Positions 28,501 through 40,701 of a DNA stretch of 64,000 nt are shown here, piece after piece. Position 1 is the stretch's first letter. Each line of letters starts with the position of its first letter. Made by a program: the position numbers and the translations under genes. Source of the DNA: Aristolochia californica (Eukaryota > Streptophyta > Magnoliopsida > Piperales > Aristolochiaceae); the NCBI GenBank assembly GCA_029961685.1, contig JARWKL010000007.1:28467013-28531012 (forward strand). Reading direction: 5' to 3'. Below the pieces are notes generated by a model, which was not told the origin of the DNA, did no database searches, and saw only the letters and a list, made by a program, of their open reading frames with translations.

Positions 28501-29889
28501 CTTTGTAATTTGTAGGGATTCTAAATTCTTTTTAGTTTTTATATATTTGGTTTTTCAATCGTCAAAAAAAGGGGGAAGAAGGGATTCTTAACTGTGTGTT
28601 GCATAAGTCATTTCTTTGAAAGGTTTGGATCCATGGGTCATTTGTATCTTCAACATGTTTCATGCATGCATATCCATATTTAAAAATTTTAGGATCAATT
28701 AGAAATATCTTTCTTATAAAATTCTCAGCTATTGGGTTTGAACTAGTGGAATTTCCCAAACTTGGATAAATAAACTTTTGTGTTCCTTTTTGGTGTGTGA
28801 ATAAATTTTATTTACTTACATTTGTTATTTTTTTTAATTTTTTCCATACATAAACTCTAAAATTTTCATTTTGTTGAGATCTGTTTGCCTTATCTTTTTT
28901 TTTTTACAAGATAAACGGAAACTGAAAAAATCAAGTTTAGATGTAAGAAAAAATTACACATCTAAAATTGAAATGAACAAATGAGAGAGATAATTACAAA
29001 AAGTCTCTACAATTTTTAGGGATTGTAAACTCTTTTGAGTATTTATATATTTGGTTGTGCAATCGTCGGGAAAAGGGGGAGGCGAGGGATTTTTAACTGA
29101 GTGTTGCATAAGTCATTTCTTACAAAAAATGTAGCTAGTTACGCAAGATGAACCAATAAATCACTTTACAATCATCTATGATTGTTAGCTTTGCTTTTTT
29201 AAATGAGAAAAATAATGGCTAGTTTGACTCGGATAAATATCCCACCGTACGTTCATTTGAGAATTGAAAGAACACTTGTTATTCTCTTTAAAAGGTTTGG
29301 ATCCATATGTCATTTGCATCTTCAACATGTTTCAAGCATGCATATTCATATTTAAAACATGGCAAAATCAATTAGAAATCTCTTTCATGTAAAATTCCAA
29401 ACTATTAGTGTTGAACTAGTGAAATTTTCTAAACTTGGATAAAAAAACGTTTGTGTTCATTTGTGGTGTGTGAATAAATTTTCTTCACTTACATTTGTTA
29501 TTGTTTTTAATTTTTTCCATACATAAACTCTAAAATTTTCATTTTGTTGTGATCTATTTGCCTTATCATTTTATTTACGATATATAGGGAAAATGAAAAC
29601 TCAAGTTTTGATTTAAGAAAAAAGTACACACCTAGAATAGAAATGCACAAATGTAATTTTTAGGGATTTTAAACTCTTTTTATTTTTTATATATTAGGTT
29701 TTGCAAACATCGGGAACAAGGGGAGGTGGGAGATTTTTCACTGAGTGTTGCATAAGTCATTTCTTACAAAAAATGTAGCCCTTTACACATGAATCACCGA
29801 TAAATCACTTTAGAAACATCTATGATTGTTAGGTCAGCTTTTTTTAAATGGACAAAATAATGGCTTGTTTGACTCGGGTAAATATCCCG

Positions 29890-30400
29890 TTGACTCCAGT
29901 GGTAGAGAAGGAAAGGAATTTGGTGCTGATCATTTGAGGGGCTTGAGCAGAGATACATGAAAAACATCATGGAGCTTGGACTCTGGATGCAGCTGGTGCT
30001 GATAGGCGACTTGGCCCACCCGCTGGGTAATTTTGAAGGGACCAAAATACTTCGGAGAAAGCTTGTGTCGATTTCCCGCAATTGAGTTTTGACGGTAAGG
30101 TTGGAGGCGGAGCCATACAAAGTTCCCCGGAGTGTATTGAAAATTGCGGTGACCCTGATCATAATGTTGCTTCATGCGGGCTTGAGCTTTTCGAAGGCGT
30201 TGGATGGCATATTTCAACAATTGGTCTCGACTCATAAGAGCTTGATCAACTGCTTCCACTTTGGTGGACCCCTTTGCATACGAAAGCAAGCGAGGGGGAT
30301 CCCGGCCATATAGTATTTTGAAGGGGGTTTCCTGTAAGGCCGTGTGGAATGATGTGTTGTAGCAATTCTCTGCCCATATAATGCAGAACCCACTTTTTTG
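29890..30400 (-). pseudogene. Gypsy integrase C-terminal region
   Basis: This continues the integrase after the frameshift. It has a helical stretch ('LRKAQARMKQHYDQGHRN'), the strand-rich GPF/Y-type module ('KLSPKYFGPFKITQRVG') and 'HDVFHVSLLKPLK', all typical of Ty3/gypsy integrase ends. A stop follows directly, and about 35 more bases are present before the satellite border at 29,889. A chromodomain, if the element had one, lies beyond the break and is missing. Confidence 0.88.
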
Positions 30401-30836
30401 GGTTGTCCCCTACAAAGCGCCGTAAATACATCTCAATTGTTTGGTTCACCACCTCGGTCTGGCCATCAATTTGAGGGTGATATGCGGAGGAATATTTAAG
30501 TTTTGTCTCACATAATCTGAATAGGTCTTTCCAAAAGTTACTGGTAATGACCACATCTCGATCACTGACGATTGATTCTGGGATACCATGGAGGTGAACA
30601 ATATTCTCAAAGAACACTTGGGCTATGATTGCTGCGGTATGTGGATGCACCAAGGGAATGAAGTGTGCATACTTTGAAAAGCGGTCAACCACCATAGAAA
30701 GAATAGACTTACCTGCTGCCTTAGGAAGGCCCTCAATAAAATCCATAGAAAAGTCCGACCATACCTGAGTGGGAAGCTCGAATGCTTTTAGTACCCTAGC
30801 TAGAGATAAATGGTCGGCCTTGTTGTGCTGACACAC
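30246..30836 (-). pseudogene. Gypsy integrase catalytic core
   Basis: This segment carries the DDE motif of retroviral-type integrase. The first Asp lies in 'WSDFSMDFIEGLP', the second in 'SDRDVVITSNFW' and the Glu in 'GQTEVVNQTIE'. 'FSKYAHFIPL' and 'YHPQIDGQTE' are typical Ty3/gypsy signatures. The catalytic triad looks intact, but the reading frame shifts near 30,380-30,400, after 'WVLHY', and the true continuation (an 'NTSFHTALQ'-like stretch) lies in another frame. Confidence 0.92.
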
Positions 30837-31330
30837 TGGACAATCAGCGACATTCTATGCGACTGTTGATTTCATATCTGCCCAATAAAAAGCCCCGCGG
30901 ATCCGTTGTAAAGTCTTATGTAGGCCTTCATGGTTGCTATCATGATAAGCTGATAATGCAACCGCCACCAAGGGAGAAGTAGGAGCTAAATATAGGTGTT
31001 ATTTATAAAGGATAATGTTGTCCTGTATTGACCACTGGGACATCATCTTGCCCTCTACAATTTGTTGGGATAGCTATTGCAGTTCGGGTGTGCTCTGGTT
31101 CTCCTTGCAGATGGACTCCATTACGAGAGGTGTTGGCTGGCTAATGGCAGCAATTTGGAGTACTTCGTCTGAATGACATGAGAGGGCATTGGCAGCTCTG
31201 CTCAACGGACCCGGCTTGTGTTCCACTGTAAAGTCAAACCCCATTAGCTAATCCACTGCTTTTGTGGAGAAGTTGATATACATTGGTCCAACAAAAACTT
31301 CAAACTGGAGTGGTCCGTGCGGATGATAAC
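30837..31330 (-). pseudogene. Gypsy RNase H end and integrase HHCC zinc-binding domain
   Basis: Translation on the minus strand shows the RNase H tail ('RTDHSSLKFLLDQ'), a connection region and the integrase zinc-binding domain. The His pair lies in 'SNHEGLHKTL' and the Cys pair in 'CPVCQHNK', so all four ligands are recognisable. Several in-frame stops, including one between the His and Cys pairs near 30,858, show decay. It joins the integrase core in the same frame. Confidence 0.82.
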
Positions 31331-32036
31331 TTATGCCTTCGCTAAGCCTATGAGTTCTCTTTCATAGGCAGGTAACTTATGATGGTGGAAAGCAAGCTGA
31401 CGGCTGAAATAAGCAATGGGATGCTTTGATTTTTGAAGCACCGCCCCAAAACCGCTTCCAGATGCTACACATTCTGTCACAAACACATCTTCAAAATCTG
31501 GTAACTGAAGTACCGATGCAGAGGCTAAAGGTCGCTTGAGAGTTCTGAATGATGTTTCAGTGGCGTCATTCCATTGGAAGGCATTACAGCATAGCAGGTT
31601 GGATAGGGGAGCTGCTAGTGGCTCATAATTGTGGATGAATTTGTGATAGTAACTTGCTAAGCCCAAAAATCCCCTTATGGCAGCAATGTTTCTCGGTGGT
31701 GGCCACTGAAGTATAGCTTCAATTTTACCCGGATCCACGGTCACCCTAGTTGCTGTAATAATATGATCCAGATAGGCCACCTGAGTTAGACCAAATGAGC
31801 AATTGGAACGTTTTAAATATAGATGATGAGTCCGAAGGAGTTGAAATACCAGATGCAGGTCATTTAAATGTTGAGGCCATGACTTGCTGAAAATCAAGAT
31901 ATCATCAAAGAAAAGTAAAACAAAATTTCTAAGATAGTCACGAAGTACCTCATTCATTAAGGCCTGAAATGTTGACGGGGCGTTGGTGAGACCGAAGGGC
32001 AAGACAATGAACTCAAAGTGACCATGATGAGTACGA
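31331..32036 (-). pseudogene. Gypsy reverse transcriptase C-terminal half and RNase H start
   Basis: The frame opens within RT with an FEFIVLPFGLTNAPS-type motif (fingers/palm) and has the catalytic box FFDDIL (both Asp at about 31,901-31,906). The RT thumb follows ('RGFLGLASYY'), then the start of RNase H. The RNase H box reads FVTECVASGSGFGAVL where the family has a catalytic Asp in T-D-A-S; here the position is Val, so RNase H would be inactive. About 225 codons are open. The start at 32,002 is only where a frame opens; coding similarity continues to the satellite border, and the N-terminal half of RT is missing. Confidence 0.9.
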
Positions 32037-35000
32037 AAAATAATGGCCTATTTGACTCAGGTAAATATCCCACTGCACATTCACTTGAGAATTTAATGAG
32101 CACTTGTTATTCTCATTGAAAGGTTTGGATCCATAAATCATTTGCATATTCAACATGTTTCAAGCATGCATATCCATATTTAAAAAATGTTAGGATCAAT
32201 TATTAATCTCTCTCTAATAAAATTCCAAGCTATTAGGGTTGAACTAGTGAAATTTCCCAAACTTGGATAAAAACAACTTTTGTGTTCATTTGTGGTGTGT
32301 CAATAAAATTTCTTTCCTTACATTTGTTATTGTTATTAATTTTTTCGATACAAAAACTCTAAAATTTTCATTTTGTTGTGATCTTTTTGCCTTATCTTTT
32401 TTGTTTACGAGATAAAGGGAAAGTGAAAACTCAATTTTTGATTTAAGAAAAAAATACGCACCTAAAATGGAAATGCACAAAAAAGTACTCACCTAAAATG
32501 GAAATTCACAAATGTAATTTTTTTGGATTTTAAACTCTTTTTAGTATTTATATATTAGGTTTTGTAATTTTTAACTCAGTGTTGCATAAGTGATGTCTTA
32601 CAAAAAGAATGTAGTGAATGTAGCCCGTTACGCATGATTGACTCATAAATCCCTTTACAATCATCTATAATTGGTAGGTTAGATTTCTGTAAATGCGATA
32701 TATAATGGCTTGTTAGACTCGGGTAAATATCTCGCTACACGTTCACTTGTGAATTTAATGAGCACTTGTTGTTCTCTTTAAAAGGTTTGGATCCATAGAT
32801 CATTTGCATCTTCAACATGTTTAAAGCATGCATATCCTTATTTAAAACATTTTTGGATGAATTAGAAATTTCTTTCTTATAAAATTCAGAGCTATTAGGG
32901 TTGAACTAGTGGAATTTCCCAAACTAGGATAACAAAACTTTTGTGTTCATTTGTGGTGTGTGAATAAATTTTCTTTACTTACATTTGTTTTTTTTATTTA
33001 TTTTTTCCATACTTCAACTCTTAAATTTTCATTTTGTTGTGATCTATTTGACTTATCTTTTTTTTATGAGATTAAGGGAAAGTGAAAACTCAAGTTTTGA
33101 TTTAAGAAAAAATTACACACCTAAAATGGAAATGTACAAATGTAATTTTTACGGATTTTAAGCTCTTTTTTGTTTTTATATATAAGGTTTTGTAATCGTC
33201 GGGAAAAGGCAGAGGCAGTGTTGCATAAGCCATTTCATACAAAAATAATGTAGCCCGTTACGCATGATTGACTGATAAATTCCTTTACAATCATCTATGA
33301 TTGTTAGGTCAACTTTTTGTAAATGGCACAAATAATAGCTTGGTTGACTCAGGTAAATATCCCACCGCACGTTCACCTGAGAATTTAATGAGCACTTGTT
33401 ATTCTCCTTAAAAGGTTTGGATCCATAGGTCATTTGCATCTTCAACATGTTTCAAGCATGCAAATCCTTATTTAAAACATGTTAGGACCAATTAGAAATC
33501 TCTTTCTTATAAAATTTCAATCTATTAGGGTTGAACTAGTGGAATTTCACAAACTTGGAAAACAAAACTTTTCTGTTCATTAGTGGTGTGTGAATAAATT
33601 TTATTTACATACATTTGTTATTCTTTTTAATTTTTTCATGCATAAAATCTTAAATTTTTATTATTTTGTGATCTATTTTCCTTATCTTTTTTGTTTACAA
33701 GATAAAAAGAAAGTGAAAACTCAATTTTTGATTTAAGAAAAAAGTACACATTTAAAATGGAAATAAATGAAGAGAGAGATAATTTCAAAAAGTCTCTTTA
33801 ATTTTTAGGGATTGTAAACTCTTTTTAGTTTTTATATATTAAGTTTTGCAATAGTCGGGAAATGGGGGAGGCGGGGGATTTTTAACTGAGTGTTGCATTA
33901 GTCATTTCTTACAAAAACAAATATAGCTTGTTACGCATCATTGATCGATAAATCACTCTACAATCATCTATGATTGTTAGGTCATTTTATTTGTATGGCA
34001 AAATAATGGCTTGTTTTACTTGGGTAAATATCTCGTTGAACGTTCACTTGAGAATTTAATGAGCACTTGCTATTCTCTTTAAAAGGTTTGGATCCATAGG
34101 TCATTTGCATCTTCAACATGTTTCAAGCTTGCATATCCATATTTAAAACATGTTTGGATCAATTAGAAATATCTTTCTTATAAAATTCCAAGCTATTAGG
34201 GTAGAACTAGTGGAATTTCCAAAACTTGGATAACAAAACTTTTGTGTTCAAATGTGGTGAGTAAATAAATTTTATTTACTTAAATTTATTATTTTTCTTA
34301 ATTTTTTCAATACATAAACACCAAAATTTTCATTTTGTTGTGATCTATTTGACTTATGTTTTTTGTTTACTAGTTAAGGGAACGTGAAAACTCAAGTTTT
34401 GATTTTTTAAAAAAAGTACACATCTAAAATTGAAATGCGCAAATGAAGAGAGAGATATTTGGAAAAATTCTTAGTAATTTTTAGGGATTGTAAATTATTT
34501 TTAGTTTTTATATATTAGGTTTTGCAATCATCAGAAAATATGGGAAGCGGGGTATTTTTAACTGAGTGTTGCATAAGTCATTTCTTACAAAAAAAATGTA
34601 GCCCTTTACGCATGAATCACTGTTAAATCACTTTACAAAAATCTATGATTGTTAGGTCAGATTTTTGTAAATGGACAAAATAATGGTTGTTTGACTCGGG
34701 TAAATATCCCGTTGCACGTTCACTTGAGAATTTAATGAGCACTTGTTATTCTCTTAAAAAGGTTTGGATCCATAGGTCATTTGCATCTTCAATATGTTTC
34801 AAGAATGCATATCCATAGTTAAAACATATTAGGATTCTTTAGAAATCTATTTCTTATAAAATTCCAAGCTATTAGTGTTTAACAAGTGGAATTTCCCAAA
34901 CTTGGATAACATAGATTTTTTTTTCATTTGTTTGGTCCTAATAAATTTTCTTTACTTACATTTGTTATTGTTCTTAATTTTGTTATGTACATAAACTCTA

Positions 35001-38000
35001 AAATTTTGAATTTGTTGTGATCTATTTGTCTTACCTTTTTATTTACGAGATAAAGGGAAAGTGAAAATTGAAGTTTTGGTTTAAGAAAAAAGTACAGATA
35101 AAAAATGGAAATGCACAAATGTAGATAGAGATAATTACAAAAAGTCTATGTAATTTTTAGGGATTGTAAGCTCTTTTTGCTTTTTATATATTAGGTTTTG
35201 CAATCTTCGGGAAAAGGGGGAGACGGGGGATATTTAACTAAGTGTTGCATAAGACATTTCTTACAAAATGATGTAGCCCGTTATGCTTGTTTGACTCGAG
35301 TAAATATCTCGTCGCATGTTCACTTGAAAATTTAATGAGCACTTGTTATTCTCTTTAAAAGGTTTGGATCCATAGGTCATTTAAATCTTCAAGTTGATTC
35401 AAGCATGCATATCCATATTTAAAACATATCAATTAGAAATATATTTCTTTTAAAATTCAAAACTATTAGGGTTGAACTACTGGAAATTCGTAAAGTAGGT
35501 TAACAAAACTTTTGTTCATTTGTGGTGTGTGAATAAATTTTCTTTACAGAAATTTTTTATTGTTTTTTATTTTTTCCATACATAAACTCTAAAATTTTCA
35601 TTTTTTTGTAATCAATTTCCCTTATGTCTTTGTTTTTGAGATAAAGGGAAAGTGAAAACTCAAGTTTTGATTTAAGAAAAAAGTACACATCTAAATTGGA
35701 AATACACAAATGTGGAGAGAGATAATTCCAAAAAGTCTTTGTAATTTCTAGGGATTGTAAACTCTTTTTAGTTTTTAGATATTAGGTTTTACAATTGTCG
35801 GGAAAAGGGTGAGGCAAGGGATTTTAAACAGAGTATTTCATAAGTAATTTCTTACAAAATAAATGTAGCCCGTTACGCATGATTGACAGACAAATCACTC
35901 TACAATCATCAATGATTGTTTGGTCAACTTTTTTGTAAATGGGCAAAAGATTAGCATGTTTGACTCGAGAAAACATCTCTTCGCCTGTTCACTTGAGAAT
36001 TTAATGATCCATAGGTCATTTGCATCTTCAACATGTTTCAAGCATGCATATCCATATTTGAAACATGTTAGGATCAATTAGAAATCTCTTTCTTATAAAA
36101 TTCAAAGCTATTAGGGTTGAACTAGTGGAATTTCCAAAACTTGGATAACTAAACTTTTGTGTACAGTTGTGGTGTGCGAATAAATTTTGTTTACTTACAT
36201 TTGTTATTTTTATTAACTTCTTTTATACATAAACTCTAAAATTTTCATTTTTTGTCATCTATTTCCCTTATGTTTTTTGTTTACGAGATAAAGGGAAAAA
36301 TAAAACTCAAGTTTTGATTTAATAAAAAAGTACATATCTAAAATGGAAATGAACAAATGTAGATAGAGATAATTCCAAAAAGTCTCGGTAATTTTTAGGG
36401 ATTGTAAACTCTTTTTTGTTTTTATATATTAGTTTTTGCAATTGTCGGGAAAAGGGGGAGGCGGAGGATTTTTAACTGAGTGCTGCATAAGTCATTTCTT
36501 ACAAAAAAAAAATGTAGCCCATCATGCATGATTGACCGATAAATCACTTTAAAATCAAATGTGATTGTTATGATAGTTTTTTATAACTGGGCAAAACAAT
36601 GGCTTGTTTGACTCGAGTAAACATCCCATGGCACGTTCACTTAAGAGTTTAATGAGCACTTTTTATTCTCTTTAAATGGTTTTAATCCATAGGTCATTTG
36701 CATCATCAACATCTTTCAAGCTTGTATATCCATATTTAAAACATGTTTGTATTAATTAGAAATCAATTTCTTATAAAATTCCAAGCTATTAGGGTTTAAC
36801 AAGTGGAATTTTCTAAAGCTGGATAACAGAACTTTTGTGTTCATTTGTGGGGTCCTAATAAATTTTCTTTACTTAAATTTTTTATTGTTCTTAATTCTTT
36901 TCCGTACATAAACTCTAAAATTTTGAATTGTTGTGATTTATTTGTCTTCCCTTTTTTGTTTACGAGATCAAGGGAAAGTGAAAACTGAAGTTTTGGTTTA
37001 AGAAAAAGTACAGATAAAAAATGGAAATGCACAAATGTAGATAGAGATAATTCCAAAAAGTATATGTAATTTTTAGGGATTGTAAACTCTTTTTGGTTTT
37101 TATATATTAGGTTTTGCAATCATCAGGAAAAGGGGGAGGCGCGTATATTTAAATGAGTGTTGCATAAGACATTTCTTACAAAAAAAAATGTAGCCCGTTA
37201 TGCTTAATTCACCGATAAATCACCTTAAATCATCTATGATTTTTAGGTCATCTTTTTTTAAATGCGCAAAATAATGGCCTTTTTTATTTGGGTAAATATC
37301 CTGTCACACGTTCAATTAAGAATTCAATGAGCACTTGTCATTCTCTTTAAAAGTTTTGGATCCATAGGTCATTTGCATCTTCAACTTGTTTCAAGCATGC
37401 ATATCCATATTTAAAATATGTTAGGATCAATTAGAAATCCCTTTCTAATAAATTCCAAACTATTAGGGTTGAACTACTAGAAATTCCTAAACTAGGATAA
37501 CAGAAATTTTGTGTTCATTTGTCATGTGTAAATAAATTTTATTTACATACATTTGTTATTTTTTTTAATTTTTTCCATACATAAAATCTAAAATTTTAAT
37601 TTTGTTGTGATCAATTTGCCTTATTTTTTTCTTTTTTTGAGATAAAGGGAAAGTGAAAACTCAAGTTTTGGTATAAGAAAAAAGTACACATCTAAATTGA
37701 AAATACATAAATGTGGAGAGAGATAATTCCAAAAAGTCTCTATAATTTCTAGGGATTGTAAACTCTTTCTAGTTTTTATATATTGGGTTTTGCAATCGTC
37801 GGGAAAAGGGGGAGGCAGGGGATTTTTAGGTGAGTATTGCATAAGTCATTTCTTACAAAAAAAATGTAGCCTGTTACGCATGATTGACAGATAAATCACT
37901 CTACAATTATCTATGATGGTTAGGTCAATTTTTTTGTAAATGGGCAAAATAATAGCATGTTTGACTCGGGAAAAATCCCGCCACACGTTCACTTGAGAAT

Positions 38001-39068
38001 TTAATGATCCATTAGTCATTTGCATCTTCAACATGTTTCAAGCATGCATATCCATATTTAAAACATGTTTGGATCAATTAGAAATATCTTTCTTATAAAA
38101 TTCAAAGCTATTAGGGTTAAACTAGTGGAATTTCCCATAGTTGGATAACTAAACTTTTGTGTTCATTTGTGGTGTGTGAATAAATTTTCTTTACTTACAT
38201 TTGTTATTGGTATTAATTTCTTTTATACATAAACTCTAAAATTTTCATTTTGTTGTGATCTGTTTGCCTTATTTTTTTTGTTTACCAGATAAAGGGAAAA
38301 ATAAAACTCAAGTTTTGATTTAATAAAAAAGTACATATCTAAAATGGAAATTCAGAAATGTAGAGAGATATAATTCCAGAAAGTCTTTTTAATTTCATGG
38401 ATTGTAAACTCTTTTTTTTTTTTTATATATTAGGTTTTCCAATTGTCGGGAAAAGGGGGAGGCGGGGGATTTTTAACTGAGTGTTGCATAAGTCATTTCT
38501 TACAAAAACAAATGTAGCCCATCATGCATGATTGACCGATAAATCACTTTACAATCATATATGATTGTTGGGATAGCTTGTTTGTAACTAGGCAAAATAA
38601 TGGCTTGTTTGACTCGAGTAAATATCCCGCCGCATGTTCACTTGAGAATTTAATGAGCACTTGTTATTCTCTTTAAAAGGTTTTAATCCATAGGTCATTT
38701 GCATCATGAACATCTTTCAAGCATACATATCCATATTTAAAACATGTTAGGATCAATTAGAAATCTCTTTCTTATAAAATTCCAAGCTATTAGGGTTGAA
38801 CTAGTGTAATTTCCCAAACTATGATAACAAAACTTTTGTGTTGATATGTGGTGTGTAAATAAATTTTATTTTCATACATTTGTTATTGTTTTGAATTTTT
38901 TCCATACATAAACTCTAAATTTTTCATTTTGTTGTGAGCTTTTTGCCTTATCTCTTTTGTTTTTGAGAAAAGGGATAGTGAAAACTATAGTTTTCATTTA
39001 AGAAATAAGTACACATCTAAATTGGGAATTCACAAATGTCGAGAGAGATAACTTCAAGAAGTTTCGGT
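32037..39068 (-). repeat. Satellite array, left arm, block 4 (about 11 monomers)
   Basis: The satellite resumes inside the 'caaaataatggcttgtttgactcgg' segment, repeating the last 35 bp seen before the gypsy fragment. Markers lie at about 32,560 (purine tract lost), 33,186, 33,842, 34,518, 35,192, 35,786, 36,429, 37,110, 37,788 and 38,432. The array ends in the 'gagagataa(c/t)ttc' segment at about 39,068. No gene is seen. Confidence 0.94.
34900..38900 (-). repeat. Three-monomer (2.0 kb) higher-order repeat, two copies
   Basis: Private variants recur about 2.0 kb apart. A ~30-bp deletion leaves 'aatttaatgatccat' at 35,999 and 37,999. The odd 'ggtcctaataaatttt' occurs at 34,934 and 36,851 (closer because ~86 bp is lost near 35,288). 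'gactcgagtaaa(c/t)atccc' recurs at about 36,609 and 38,611. Adjacent monomers lack these variants, so the copying unit was three monomers. Confidence 0.75.
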
Positions 39069-39610
39069 GGAGTTGCCGTTGCGGAAGAGCCAAGCTCTGA
39101 TTCTGCTGAAGAAGCTGGAGAGGAAGATATATCAAGTTTCCTAATTTAGGAAACTTGATTTAATTGAGCGCCGAGTTCAGCGACCCGGACTCACCCGAGT
39201 CAACTCGGACCAGCAAGCCAGGGAACCAGCAACGTAAGGGTACTGCTCCTGCCCCAGCCAGACTGAGTCAACTCGGGTTTGGGTCAACTTGACTCGCGCC
39301 ACTTAATTTCTGCATTGGTAAATGTGCCCAAGATTACGACTTGACTTGGTAAAAAAATTTGGCTGGATTATTATTGAAGAATTGATAGAATATTCCTTGG
39401 TCAACATATTATTTGGTCTAGATATGTGCATTGGATTATTTCATGGTTCATTTTACAAGGATTATTTTGGGTCGTATTAAATGGGCTCAAGCCAAGCCCA
39501 TTTCAGCTACTACTATTGTGTCTCTCTCGATGGTAGGTTATTATTGAAGAAGAGGTAGCCTCATACCATTATTTATTGTCAACCTAATAAAAAATATCAC
39601 ATGTTTTTTT

Positions 39611-39985
39611 GGATGGGAGTCCATGACGGAGGAACTTCATCCCCATAAAAAATATCAAATTTATTTGTGGGTGGGAGTCTATGATGGAGATACTTCATCC
39701 CCGTCAAAAATATCAAATTTATTTGTGGTTGGAAGTCCATGACAGCGGAACTTCATCCCTGTCAAAAATATCAAATGTATTTGTGGTTGGGAGTCCATGA
39801 TGGAAGAACTTCATCCCCATCAAAAATATCAATTTTAGTGGTTGGGAGTCCTTGACAGAGGAACTTCATCCGCGTCAAAAATATCAAAATGTTTTCCGTT
39901 GGAAGTCCATGATGGAGGAACTTCATCCTCATAAAAATATATACAATTTTTGTGGTTGGAAGTTCATGATGGAGGAACTTATTGT
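39611..39985 (+). repeat. Minisatellite of ~60 bp, about 7 units, inside the LTR element
   Basis: Units start near 39,611, 39,671, 39,730, 39,789, 39,842, 39,898 and 39,955. Each contains 'gggagtccatgac(g)gagg' and 'aacttcatcccc(g)tcaaa', separated by AT-rich 'aaatttatttgtggtt' spacers. The homologous array at 63,388-63,775 also has about seven units, so the repeat predates the separation of the two element copies. Confidence 0.9.
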
Positions 39986-40274
39986 TATATTTATGTTACT
40001 TCCCCCCATTAATATTATATATTACTCTACCACTTGAGAGTCGTTGTCCTATGGAGGGACACGGTGGTGGAGGTGGACACTTCAGAGCAATGTCTTAGCG
40101 GCTAGGAGTGATTTACTCTCACTGATATTATACCAGTTGCGCCTCGTGAATGAGAGCATCAACATGAGGGGGAGTGTTGGAAGATGAAAGCATATTATAC
40201 AAGAAAGATTTTATACATCATTTGCAGTAAGCTGGAAGTTCATGTTGTTCTCTCACCCCGAGTTTGAGACAAAG

Positions 40275-40701
40275 TGTTGGAAAACAGGGCCCAAGCTCAC
40301 ACGACAAAGGAAGGCTCGCACATACAAGTGTAATAGAAGATGGGTCCAATCCCATAAGACCAATGAAGACCTATGCAACCAAGAGATCTTGAAGATAGGC
40401 TCAAGGCCCACATATCAAGGAGAAGGCCCATTGGCCCACATACATTGATAGTAGCATAGTAAATAAAGGGTCATCACATAGAGATGGCATTGATGTAATT
40501 AAGGTAAAGTTCCAGTGTTAAAACCCTAAACCCTAAGTTCAGGGGTATTATTATAATATAGTAGTTTCATAAATCTATAAATAGAGCTTAAGGGGGAGGG
40601 TAAAGAAGAATCAATTTCATAACCCATCTTCCTCCAGTTTTCTCCCAATGGGTTTCTTTCTTTTTTTTACATGAACTAAATTCATGGAGTCCAGAAAATC
40701 A
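40275..40701 (+). mobile_element. 3' LTR of the truncated element
   Basis: This matches the 5' LTR at 61,282-61,717 along its length: TGTTGGAA start, 'agaagatgggtcc(c)aa', 'ggcattgatgtaattaag', CCCTAAACCCTAA, 'ataaatagagctt', 'gggggagggtaa', 'ttttctcccaatgggtttc', end 'atca'. No PBS follows, as expected for a 3' LTR. However, the canonical polypurine tract sits 100 bp upstream at 40,166-40,174 and is followed by its own TGTTGG (40,175). The LTR may therefore start at 40,175 (527 bp) or at 40,275 (427 bp). Confidence 0.78.

Larger units (their letters stand above)
10068..29888 (-). repeat. Satellite array, left arm, block 3 (about 29 monomers)
   Basis: The array resumes directly after the target duplication of the solo LTR and runs to the gypsy fragment. 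Markers recur at about 10,071, 10,750, 11,427, 12,106, 13,414, 14,092, 14,767, 15,420, 16,093, 16,768, 17,442, 18,120, 18,793, 19,421, 20,098, 20,769, 21,430, 22,104, 22,918, 23,594, 24,272, 24,950, 25,613, 26,048, 26,528, 27,201, 27,878, 28,550, 29,052 and 29,695. Irregular monomers include a ~65-bp loss near 12,755, a ~140-bp partial repeat near 22,507-22,560, and short monomers around 25,745-25,790, 26,160 and 28,616. No gene is seen. The region 11,560-18,243 is the second copy of 1-6,719. Confidence 0.94.
29889..32036 (-). mobile_element. Ty3/gypsy retrotransposon pol fragment, truncated at both ends
   Basis: On the minus strand this runs from the middle of reverse transcriptase through RNase H, integrase zinc-binding domain, integrase core and integrase C-terminus. 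That is the Ty3/gypsy order (RT-RH-IN). There are no LTRs, PBS or gag, and both ends stop abruptly against satellite. The satellite sequence on the two sides overlaps by 35 bp (29,854-29,888 and 32,037-32,071, three mismatches), which is far too long for an integrase target duplication. Stops and at least one frameshift interrupt the frame, so it is dead. The C-terminal segment resembles chromovirus integrases, but the lineage is not resolved. Confidence 0.93.
39069..40701 (+). mobile_element. 3' part of a non-coding LTR retroelement (5' end lost)
   Basis: From about 39,130 this matches 62,885-64,000 in order: a 'tttcctaa-tttaggaaac' inverted motif, a stretch rich in GAGTCAACTCGG-type words, 'tggtcaacatattatttgg(t)', a ~60-bp minisatellite, a 200-bp segment ending in the polypurine tract GAGGGGGAG (40,166-40,174), then TGTTGG. 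An LTR ends at 40,701 with 'aaaatca'. No gag or pol similarity is visible. The left side breaks off against satellite at about 39,068 and the right LTR end abuts the caulimovirid sequence. No target duplication is visible, which fits a truncated copy. Confidence 0.8.

Noticed and set aside
29794..30162. 122-codon open frame partly overlapping the gypsy fragment
   Set aside because: It crosses the satellite/gypsy border and runs in a frame other than integrase, so it is a chance overlap.
30089..30313. Plus-strand open frame in the gypsy fragment
   Set aside because: It is antisense to the integrase C-terminus, whose motifs are on the minus strand.
1..39068. CRISPR array or bacterial repeat system
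   Set aside because: The repeat unit is a whole ~675-bp monomer without spacers, and all surrounding elements are of plant type.
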